From contig NC_045143.1 in the NCBI RefSeq assembly GCF_008831285.2, positions 18,627,655 through 18,691,654 of the forward strand: 64,000 nucleotides of DNA. Reading direction: 5' to 3'. Shown here one piece after another: positions 36,887 through 49,033 of this stretch. Numbering within the stretch: the stretch's first letter is position 1; every line of letters starts with the position of its first letter. The position numbers were made by a program, and so were the translations under genes. Under the pieces are notes generated by a model, which saw nothing but the letters and a program-made list of their open reading frames with translations, was not told the DNA's origin and ran no database searches. The DNA comes from Nymphaea colorata (taxonomy: Eukaryota > Streptophyta > Magnoliopsida > Nymphaeales > Nymphaeaceae).

Positions 36887-37518
36887 GTACCTCTCTGTGC
36901 ATGTTTATTTCCCTGCACCAGTTCAAATGAGAACCAATTTAATTCTCTGGCCTTAAGTGCATGCTTGCATCGCAGCACATGAGAAGCAGATTACTTGAGC
37001 ATCTCCAATCTTCTCGTTTTTAATATCACTTTTGTGGAAAAGCTGTCTTAGTTCTCCGACGAGAGACAGATGTTAATTAATTATTAGGGACCTGAGGATT
37101 TTTTACTTCTGCGGTGTTTTATTTTTGTTAGTTCTTTTCCTATAGAAGCGTTATAAAGAGTGATGCGCTAAGCTGTAACATTCAAATCAGTGCTACATAA
37201 GTTCTTTCGTATTGGTTTGAGTTTTTTGATATGAACTCAAGTTAGGTTGGCATGATGTTGGGTATATGAGTATGAATGTGAGGGGACTGCTGGCTTTTCT
37301 TTGAGTGTTGCCATTCCTTTTCATTGGAACTTTTTGTGAACGGAGAGGTATAGTCATCCTTTTGATTAGTTGCCAGAACCTAACAACATTTCACATGGTC
37401 CCATGATACACTCAGTTGCCTATCGAATTTTTTCTGCAGCCGATGCATTTGCTTTTACTGTTGAATTGTGCATTTGTTAACTGATCCTCCACATTGATTC
37501 CATTGTTCAATCTAGAAA

Positions 37519-39844
37519 ATGGATCCACCGCTGACATTTGACAAGAGCAAATTTGATGTGAAACTTCAACTGTTTGCACTGAGAATTCCTCGTGAGCAAT
37601 GCGTCAATGTTGGTCGGGCTTTAAAAGGGTAGGTGATCATTCCTTTTTTTTGTTTTTGTAAAAATGCTCTTTATAGTAAACTCTAGCATTGGGGAGTGGG
37701 GACTGGTGTGGTGCCTTTGTATTGGTTTGACACTCCATGGTTCTCATACTGCAGACTTGAAATCTCAGTTTTACTTTGTTGGAAAAGTGTTCCATCAAAT
37801 GGTTCAGCAGACATTTTTTTTCTAACTGGTTCTCTGTTGAAAGTTCTATTGTTGCCTGTGCAATTTAAGATAATATTCTTTTGAAGTGGTTGTTTCCAAG
37901 TAAAACTGGAAACTGTCATTAGTGATCTTTTTGCATTCAGTTTTGCAGATTTAATTTTGCTTTTCATGGGAAACAATTTGGCCAGAATATATTTTACCAC
38001 TTTTTATTTCCGGTAAAAATTCTCACAAAACAATTACAAAATGGAGAGATGGTTATTCAAAGTGCATTTAACTTTTTCTGGTAGGATTTTCGCGCACTTT
38101 GGTCTTAGAAATAAACTAGAAATTAAAAGGACAGAATGAGATGGAAAGAAATACATGTCATCTGTGTACAAAGCCTCAAAATCTGAGCTTTTTTTGTTTA
38201 TTCTATCTGCCGTATTTTTTTCTTAGTCCTGTTCATTGGCATATTTATTGTTGAAAATAGTAGAAGTGTTGCAAGCGTCAATATCTTCTTGATGTCCCAT
38301 CCTCTTTATTCAACACCAGTCAACAATAATCAATAGAGTTTGCTATAGTTCTTTATTTAGTGATTGCTAAGATGTTGGTCCTCACTAAACAGGTATCTGA
38401 TAGAGAAGGATCGGATAAAACCTATAGCACAAGATCCATCATGTGAAAAAAACCGCTTGATGATCTTGTCAGAAGAGGTTCAGGATTCTGGTAAGATAAG
38501 TTTCACAATATTTGAACTTCAAGATAAATTTTCTGCTTTTCCCTCTGACTATATTTGTATTAGTTGGAAAAGTAATATCTATGTCATAATATTGACTTCC
38601 CATCTGACTTTCTGTTGCTTAGGCTTTTGTCTTGTTAAACCAAGTTTTAAATTCGAAAGTCCCTTTCTAGGTAGGTATAGGTCCTATGATATATGATAGG
38701 ACCCCATGGTTATATAAATGTTTATGCTTATGCATAAAAAATGTTTTTTGTGTATTTTATCAATTCCATCTGTTTGAACATCATGGAATTGTGCTAGATA
38801 TCAATAGCGAATCTTTTACAAAATACAAGTTTTTCCAAGGCCATGCTCCTGTGTGCACTGACAAATTCTTTATGTAGTTGAAACTGTTATGATTTTGTCC
38901 CCCGATGTTATCCAAACCTGAACCTATCTTATTGAACTTTCATGGGTGTTAGACAGCTTTTGTTCATATTTCGAATTTGAAGCCTAGACATCAGCTTGAA
39001 GAAGTGCATCATTGCCTTAAAGCACAGAGAGTCAGTTGGGCTGCACTATATTTTGAGTTGCTGGGTTTTAGTTCTCGGAAGAAGTTGTGGAGTGGCATCT
39101 GTACATGGACCAACCTTACAAATCAGTCATTTGGAAACCACTTGATTGTGGTGCTTGAATAGTCTGATGCAGGAGACTCCTGCTTTCTTTTCTGCCTACT
39201 TCACATTCATAAACCAATAAACAAGCAAAGTAGTAGACATGTACAACTAGCTATAAGCCTATTACCAGGGGTGGTGTAAACTGTAAAGAGTTTTTCTTAT
39301 GGCGACCAAACTATATTTTTCAAGACTTTTATAGGAGCTGAATGCTATTGGTCATAAATTTTTATGGGGGCTAAGTTACAATGAAAAAAAATGTATTAAC
39401 AAATTTTTTCCCCCAAAATGTCATGTGCTGCCGTGGCCTCTGCCAGCACCCCCTGGCTCTATGGCCTTGCCTATCACAGTAACACAAATACATAAAATGA
39501 GCATACATTCACAGCATCAATAGTCAGACTACAGTAATACACAGTCTTAAAAGGATGGCTGTCCAACTGAAATTTATGAAATTACTGGCATGTACTGTCC
39601 AGGACTCTGGGAAAAAGAAAAAATGACTGTGGGCTGCAATGCAAATTTCAACTTGCGACTTGGTTTCAGGGTAAACACTGCGGAAAAAGAAAATGCAGGA
39701 GGGAAGAAGAAAGAATGAAGGAAAATAAATGGAGATTGGAGATCTGGTTGCATCCAGGTCTGCATTTCTCCGCGAGAGAGAAAGAGAGAGAGAGAGAAAT
39801 TCATGTAGGCTAAAAAATGCAGACTTAGTCTGCATTGTGTTTTA

Positions 39845-39915
<71 letters not shown>

Positions 39916-42900
39916 TCCAAATCCTTAGGTGCTAGACCTATAAGAAATCATTTTGGCTGTTCATATTTGTAAGTAGTGTCACAAAAAATGCGTTTTTTTG
40001 TGAAAAAGCGACGAATGAAATTGCCGTTTAAAACTTTTAAAAAACGTTTTTTTTAAGTTAAAAACATTTTTTCTTTGTTTCATTTTTTTCATGTTTTTTT
40101 TAATGCCAAACAGTTTTTTTTTTCATTTTCTATTTTTTATTTGTTGCAAGTCTACTTATTTTTTGATGTTTGTGTAATTATTTTCTCACTTATTTTATTT
40201 TTCCCTCATTTTTAGCTTTTTAAAATTTGTAAAAGTTTACCATATTTTTCCTGCATTCCCCCCTTTTTTTCAAGCTTGCCCTATTATACCCGAGGAAAAC
40301 CTCGCCTTTTAAAATTCCAAAACGTTATTTGTAACTATGTTTCTAAGATGGAGGGTTAAGAGAAAAATGAGATAGCTCTATCTTGGAAAGATTAGCAACC
40401 AAGATGATTCTTTATAGGTCTAGCTATCTGGTAAGAAATTTAATGTAGTAAATTCACATTTACGTGGTGTCCAATGTCCATCTAATTCTTTTAATGATAC
40501 TTTTAGGAATATAATTTTTCAATGTTATCAATATTATAATCTCTTTTGTGGTTTTAAGGCCGTAAATTTCTAACTGCAATTAGCTTCTTGGTTCTAATAT
40601 GTAAAACAGAGCTGCTTGAAATCCCTGGGGAAAAGCTGGATGCTGTGAGGAAGATATGCAAATTTGAAGTCATTCCGTACTCAATGACACTTGGATATTC
40701 TTACTGGGGTGCTGGTTGGTCTTACACCTTTGAAAGCTGTTCCTTTATGCTTATCTTTCAAATCTATATGATTGAAATTTTATGTGCAACTGATGGTAGA
40801 TAAGTGATGTTGATGTTGTTCCCTTTCTTTGCAGTGGTGCTAGGTAAGTGATGCTTGAATTATTTTTAGTTTTATTTACTTGTTTATTATCTTTTTGGGG
40901 TAGGCAAGCTGTGACAGGCTTCTATCAGACCACACTGAAACATCCCAGGTGCTGAACTCTTGACCTTCTTCAACTTGAAGGTCTTCAGTTCAACTCCTTA
41001 GCTAGGTGAATGGAGCTGCTGTTGGCGCTGCTTGATGAATAATACATATAAATTCTTATGTTTAAAATGGAAAATAAACTCTTGAACTCTTGAAGTTATC
41101 AGTTATCACTTACCACTGTATCTGCTTCAGATTAGACAAACTATTTCCACATGCATCGGCACACAACAAGTGTGTTTTTTTGGGGGAGAGGGAGGTGTTT
41201 CTTTTGGTGTGGGATAGGGGTTGTGGGGGTTGGTGGTGGAGGGAGATTTCGTATGGTGTACTTGTGGAGGTATGTATAACCTGCACCCTAGCAGGAGGGT
41301 GTGTAGTTGGTGCATGTGTGAGTATGCCTTGATGCACATATGTTTCACCTGTATGTGTGCACATACAGTTGTGCATACAGTGGATTCAAGTTCTCTCTGA
41401 AGCTTCATCTCTTTTTGAAAACCCTCTAATCAATGATTTTTGTCTTTGATGCTAGATCAAATACTAAAACAGATATTACCTCCTGGAGTAGAAGTTCCTT
41501 CTTCTTTTGAAACAATAGGTAATATCTTGATCTATTATTAGTACTTTATTCTTCTTTTGAATCCATTTTTGAGAGTAGAAGATGTTACATTCTGGACATG
41601 TACTTGACTTGTTTCTATGAACAATTTATTATTCGTTTCAGGCCATATTGCACATCTAAACATTCCTGGTGAACTTCTTCCTTTCAAAGAGATCATTGCA
41701 AAAGTTATCTATGATGTACGTGAAGAGCCTTCATGATAATGCATGAACTTTTTGTGTTCCTGGGAAGGTCTGTGGTTGCTTCATTTCAACAATAAATAAT
41801 CTCATGCATGCACATTGGCACGTAATGATAAATTACCTGCTGGATATAACCTTTGCATTTATTTTTATGCTTTGGCTTAAACATCTATTTTTTCTTATCA
41901 GAGATAATAGATTTCAATACTCCATGCAGTTACATTGTACATCCAGACACTCTAAAAGGACCTTAGGATGTATAATTAACTAAGTTGTCAAAATTGGAGA
42001 AATGGTATGCCCCAAGTTTTATTGTGCCTTAGTGTTCCTGGCCTTAAAACCATCTGATTGAATGATTGGATGTTCGAAGGACACGTGATCTACGTAGTTT
42101 ATATAACAAATAACAAGTTTTGAGTTACTTCATTTCAATGCATAACAAGGAAAATCATGTGCATAAAAAATTCAATAGATTACAATGAATGAAAACCTAT
42201 GTCACACGGATACGGGTACGGGTATCCTATGGATACGGGTACGGGTACGGGGACACGACATTTTCAAAATTTTAGGATACGCGGATACGGCGAATATTAT
42301 ATTCAAAAAAATTAAAAATGATAATAAAGAAAGTCTCAAACAAAACATTGTTCATCACCAATCTCAAAAGTGATAACTACTAAGACATAAGCAAGAAAGT
42401 CTCAAAGAAAGTTACAAAACATTATTCATCAATCATCACAAAACATTGTTCATCATCATTCTAGTCATCATGAACAACAGCTAAGGCAAAATCCCCAAAT
42501 CGGTTATACACCCAAAACGGCAAAATCCCCAAATCCCAAAATCAAACAAAAACAAGAAAACATCGCACATAGCATTGAAGAATATGATTCTAAACCGTCC
42601 AATCTTCAAACCAAAACATCCCCAAATCAGATTTTAATACCCAATGTAAAAAATCCCCAAATAAAAGTTGAAACCCTAACTTCTATTATCGAAAATAATC
42701 GACAAAACACCTACCTGCCTGTCGCTGGCTGCCGCCGGACGCCACCGGAAGTCGCCGTCGATCGCCGGAGCTCGCCGTCGCCCGCCATTGGCTTACTGTG
42801 CTGCCAGCCTGCTGCGTTAGCCGTGGAGGGTAAACGAAGGTCGAGCGTCGAGGGTAGATGTTAGTGCGTAAAACAAAACGCGGGTTAAAAAATCAGTTAT

Positions 42901-45900
42901 ACAAGTGGTTTGGATCGGGTCTGACCCAGACCCGATCCAAAACGTATCCAGCCGTATCGCCGTGTCGGGATCCCCGTGTCCGCGTGTCGACACCGGTACT
43001 CGACCCAGTCTGCCGTATCCGTGTGACATAGATGAAAACTTTAAGGGTCAGAAATTCATGATTTAATTTCTTAAAAATATGATCTAAAACATGATCTTAA
43101 TACAAAGTTCTGTTCAATGGTTCAGTCTATCCATATGTGTAAAATGATTGTGCTTTAGGCTGGGGCAAACAAAGCATGCCAATTGCCAACATTTCAGGGA
43201 CATCATTCAGTTCTCTTATACAAGTATTCGTACACACACAAAATACAACCACTCACATACGCATGTTAGGGCCGGGGCCAAAAATTGGGGTTCTTGATAA
43301 ATCTTAAACTCAAGAAAGGAAAAACAATTTACAAAGATAGGGAGGAAAATAAGACAGAGATGAAAGAGAAGGATTTGGACTTTTATTCATTGGATGCCCT
43401 TTTGAATACAGTTCTACCTATAGGACTTTAAGAATGTTTAAATAATGGCCTAATGGGTTATCTAGTAAACGTTGCTTCATAGGTGGTGTTCTGACCCAAT
43501 CCAGTTGTCTGACCTTTCAGTTTCCTCTACAGAGTTGTATCAGATTCCTCCTTCCTTCAAATGGCATCTTGTCTACATGGTGCAAACTGCAGAAATGCTG
43601 CTCTAAACTCTGAACCTCTTCCCATGTGGCCGACTGTTCATCATCATCACTCCAAAGTCCAAACTACTAGCCACCTTGTTTCCCATGTGCCATTTGGTTT
43701 CCTGCAGTGTTCATGGATAGGATTGAGAACCAAGAACTGGTCATGGATGCTGTAAAGATGACACTGGATTACTTGAAAGGATCTAGGAAGATTTTTTTTG
43801 CTTTTGTTTTTTTTTTTACAAGAAAAGAAGTCAAAATCATGATATACTTCTTCTTGTGGGATATTCAGATGAGGATTGGGTTGAAGATCCTGATGAATGA
43901 AGTATTAGGGAATGGTTATTGCACCATCAAGTACATAAGCAGAATATCATACTACGGCTTCTGTTATGTCTGAATAGTCATGGATCAAATACCTCTAGGA
44001 TGAACTGGAAGATGTTTCGTGAAAACTTATTCTTTTTTTGTGACTGAAATTAAAATTTTCCTGAATTCTATACAATGGAAAAATAAAGCATATTGTGATA
44101 AATCAACATATTACCAGGAAAAAGATTGAAGATACTAAAAAGGCATGTTGGGCTGAAAATAGAATTGCAAATCCTTTCATCAAAGGATTGATATTGAGGA
44201 AGTCTTTGTTTCTTAAGGTCAGGTTAAGCATAATTCAGAAGTATTTGCAACTTGAAGGAGGCTTTTCAAAGGTGTTATTTGGTGTTTTAATGTACCAGGT
44301 CTGGATCTGATATGAACTCAGATCCAGTCATTTTATAAAGAGCCTTTTAGACATTTGGAGTCCCAACGAGTTAATAAGCCTCATTAAGTTAGAGGATTCA
44401 CTCATGGAGAAGAGGCTGCTAGTGCTGCATGACAGAGAATACCCTGGTTTTCCCAATGTTTTTGAAGTTACCATGGTTCTCTTGATCTCTTTCTTTCAAT
44501 TAAGATGTTTGCATATTGCATAGGATATTAACAGTTATCCAATAATGTTTGCTACTAGCAGCTTGTAGTGTGGATTTGTCTGGCTATATCCGATGTCATT
44601 GTGTGTCAATGATTTCTTTTTTCTCTTCATTCTGTTTCAGTCTCTTGTAGACACACATGCAAGATGTGTTTATATATATAGCGACTTATTGCTTTATTCT
44701 CTTTGAATGAGGACAATAGGCATAATTCTCTCTGATATATGACTCATGACATGCTTCTCCTCAAATAGAGACAATAGGGGTTTCTCTCTTTCCCTCACGC
44801 ACATGTATAGTTCCTGTCTGTCTGTTCTATGTTCTTCTATACTCTATGATGTTTATTTATTCTGGATTCATTTTATCTGTTATTGTAAGCAGAAAAACCA
44901 GCCGAGAATCAGAACTGTTGTGAATAAAGTTGGAACCATTACAAATGAGTTCAGAGTGCCAAAGTTTGAAATCTTAGCAGGAACAGATGACTTGGTTACA
45001 GAAATAAAGCAGTATGGGGCCCGATTCAAGCTGGATTATGGCTCTGTTTATTGGAACTCAAGGCTGGAGCATGAACATGTACGCCTCATTTCAAAATTTT
45101 CCCCTGGAGAAACCATCTGTGATATGTTTGCTGGAGTTGGGCCCTTTGCTATCCCTGCTGCACAAAAAGGGTGTATTGTATATGCTAATGACTTAAACCC
45201 TACCAGTGTAGATTACCTGCAAATGAATGCTGTTCTGAATCAAGTGGGTTCACATATTCATGTGTATAACATGGATGCGAGAATTTTCATCCGCCATTTA
45301 GTGTCTCCTGCTTACAAAGAAAATGCAGACAAGGATGCTGTTGCTGGTAGTGCTGATGGAGCAAGTGCCCAGGAAACCATTGGAGAATATTCTGACCGTC
45401 AAGGTGCACATTTTTTATTCAAAATTTAGATGCTCTGTTCTATGGCAGTTCTTTAGTTCCTTAAATTTTTGTTGGCAGGAGCTGTGAAAGGAGCATCATC
45501 AAATGGTAATTGTAGAGATGACAAGAATGAGGTGGAAACGAATCTCCATAGATCAGGTAACTTTAACGGCTGCAAGCTGTTAGGTCTTAACAGTCGACCA
45601 TATTGCAGAAATTGTTCTTTTCAATTTGATTTGAATAAATATGCTTTCCAAATAATGTTAGCTAAATTTTCTGATATCATAATTAGAAACAGTGTTAAGC
45701 TTGCAAGTACAAGATCTTTAAAGATCCAAATACCTCTAAACAAACTTTCCCAGTCGATTTAACACATCATTATTGCTTAAATTCTCTTTGGCAGAAGATT
45801 CAGATGTGAGAACTGCTTTTGGGTCTGGAAAGAGAAGAAGGAAGGAAGCTCCTAAGAAAAAGATGGAAGGATTTAAAGTTCCTAGTTCTAAACCCTGGGA

Positions 45901-48900
45901 ACATATTGATCATATCGTAATGAATTTACCAGCCTCTGCTCTGCAGTTTCTAGGTGGGGTCCAGTTTGCTTAGTTGGTATGCATCTAGTTTATGTTTAGT
46001 CAACTTATGATTTAACAGTCTTCCATATGAATTTCTTTAATCTGGTAGTCGTCATATTTACAACATGATTCATGATCATCTTTTTCCTAACTCACTGCAT
46101 TCATGATTAAATCAATTTGAATTCAAAAACTTTTCTTTTGCAACTTTTGACTTCAATTATGTGCTTCTATTTTTTTGCCATTTTATAAAGATCTGGATTT
46201 GGGTCCTTAATGCTTTGTATGGCTCACAGGGATTAGAGTTCTTTTTTTGCCAAACAATACTGTAGTGATTATGTCTTTTCACAAAATTGTTACACACACA
46301 CACACATATCTTCATGTTAACTTCCTACACAACTCTGATGCTCTAGAACTTTGACCCTATGATTTCCACATTTTGGCGCTTTTCCTATGTGTACAGGCTG
46401 AGCCAGAGAATTTTCTTCTAGAAGGCCATTAGTACTTTTTACAAATTCTAGGGGAGACTGTGGGCCTATTTTCAAAAAATTTATATGACGAGATTTAATT
46501 TTAGAAATCCAGGGAGAGCCAGGTACCCTCTGGCTCTGCCCCTTATTGCCCTTTATTGCATATGCTCAAGTCAAATTGAAATTCATTGTTGTGATGCACT
46601 GCATACTTGTAATTTTGCCTTTGATGTCTCTTAAATAGATGTCTTCAACGGGCTCTTTCAAAGGAGGTACTGGACTGGATTATTGCCATGGGTTCATTGT
46701 TACTGTTTCTTGCGCTCAAGTCAAACTGAAGAATCAATTTTATCTGTAAGTAGAAACCTACTTTTTGGCTCAATCACATTTTGGCAATGCCTCTGCCTAA
46801 TTTTCAGATATTCATAATATGTTTTATGTAGCTATATGTAATATTGAACCATCTTCTCTCGTACTTTTTTTCAAAAAGACAACATTGGTGTATGAACACG
46901 ACCGATATTGGTTACATCACACATTTTACAGCATTGGTTGAACCTACTCGAATTTTACTCTTCATTCCAGAAGCTACTTACAAAAGATTTTGGGCCAAGG
47001 AAGCTCTTGCCTCCATTTCTCCTACAAGTTCACTAACTTTGTAAGCCCTAGACAATATACCACCTTTTCTGGAAGTTCTACAAAATAGTTAGTTACTAGT
47101 TACGAAAGATTTAGAATTTTTAGATATAAATGTTTTGTTTTCATTTATAGACATGGTAGACTTTCACTTAAAACTATAACTTGCGCTATTTTTTATTATT
47201 CTAAAAGTCCAAATGTGTTTAGATGTTACGATATTCTAAATGGTAAATTGTATGCATTTAATCTTTCTAAAGAATGAACTTGAAGAATGTAAACCTCATT
47301 ATTGTGTGGATTATTCTTGATGGAAAATATGATGAAGACAAGGAAATAGAAATAGTATTAATTCTCAAAGCATAGAACCTATGTCACATAGGTACGGGTA
47401 CGGGTGCCGGTGCTGGTATGGGTACAGACCATTTTTAAAAAACTTGGGTACGGGGGTGCGGCCGTACACACACATGCACATATACATATATATGTAAAAA
47501 ATTTCAAACAAAATAACCTATTCGCACATATGTATATCAAAAATTACAAACAGAACAACATATTCATAAGGATATGCAATATTCTTGAAGTTTATGCCTT
47601 CAAGAGCATACAAGAAATCCACACACAAAAATTGTATCAAAAGATTCAAAACATTCAAAATTTAAAGAACTAGCATTATTCTGCTGTATTTTGCATAATG
47701 ACATCTTCAAGCTCAAGAAGAAATTCAAATACAAAAATGTGTATTCTTAAAAATGAGACAACAAAGATAATAAAAGAAGGAAGCACGCAATGACAGAGAC
47801 AAAAGAGTAGGCTCTGGTTGAGCTTTACAATTCTAAAATTGGCAGGAGAAAACAAAAGAGGCATGACACGTATTGCATAAGGAAACAGGGAGACACAGAG
47901 ACAGAGAAGGTCGATCGAAAGGTGAGAGAGGCGACTTCAGTGTGAGGGTTTCGAGCAGTAGGAGAGGGAGACGGCGAGTGTGCAGGAGAGTGAGGCAGCG
48001 AGAGAGACGACTTCCGTGTGAGAGTTTCGAGCAGCAGGAGAGGAAGACTGGCTGGAGACAGAAAAACAAATGTTATTGAAAACAACAAAAGGAAAGAAAC
48101 AAGAAGAACACCGTGAACACAGAAAATAGAACAGGGGTGGCCGTCGTCGCTATCGGCGGTCGTCGCCGACGGCGAAGGCAGGGGTGGAGCCGATGAAAAT
48201 GAAAAGAAAAATGAAAAAAGGAATAAAAAAAACCATGACAGTCGCCTCCTACCGTCTGCAGTCGCCGCTGCCGTCGCTCAGTGAGAGGTAAGAACAGACG
48301 AACGAAAACTTTAAGTTTTAAGGGTTTCGTTTCTTTTTGTTTAACGTTAAAATGGTTTTAAAAGTTAAAATCAAATAATCGTTAAAAATAAAAACAGACG
48401 GATTTGGACTCGGTCAAATTTGACCGTGTCTAAAAATGGATGGATACGACCTCCAGTGCGTTGACCGTACCCGGTACTGTCAACGCCGCACCATCAGCAT
48501 ACCCAAGCCCGTACCCGTACCCGTACCGGTACCGGTGTCGTACCGGTACTGGACGGGTACTTCACCTTTACAGGCATACCCGTGTATCATAGCATAGAAC
48601 ATTATGTCAAATAGGAAAAATCAACGGAATCCATTACCTACACCTAGAGAACTAGAAATACTCTTAATCTATGGCACATAGGTACTCCTTTAATGGAGCA
48701 GTACCTGTACCTATGTTGGGAGTGTTGGGTTACTTGGGTATGGGTATGCCCCGGGTACGGTCAACATACACAGGTCTGTGCCTGTCCTTTTTTGGACTCG
48801 GTCAATGTTGACCAAGTCCATTTCTGTCTAAACATTAGGTTTTCTTTGTTGTGTGTTTTTTTTTTAATTTTTAGTATGTTTGTTATTTTCATACTTTGTT

Positions 48901-48976
48901 CATTAGTTTCTTCTTCATAATATATACATTTTGAATCATGAATGTATTGTTTTGTTTGTCAGAATTCTTACTTTTG

Positions 48977-49033
<57 letters not shown>

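Noticed and set aside
40915-41030. Possible tRNA-derived SINE in TRM5 intron 4 (GAGTTGAACTGAAGACC on the minus strand resembles a B box)
   Set aside because: No A box at the right distance and no tail or target duplication found.
44746-44892. In-frame extension upstream of TRM5 exon 7, starting with an ATG at 44746
   Set aside because: It is intronic: the conserved TRM5 sequence starts at AAAAACCAGCCG just after a TAAGCAG acceptor, and upstream residues do not match the family.
47825-48088. Overlapping frames on both strands inside the 1214-bp CTATG element
   Set aside because: Purine-rich low-complexity interior of a non-autonomous transposon; no domain match.
48979-49030. Tyr/Ile repeat peptide over the TA run
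   Set aside because: Microsatellite translated in frame; not a gene.
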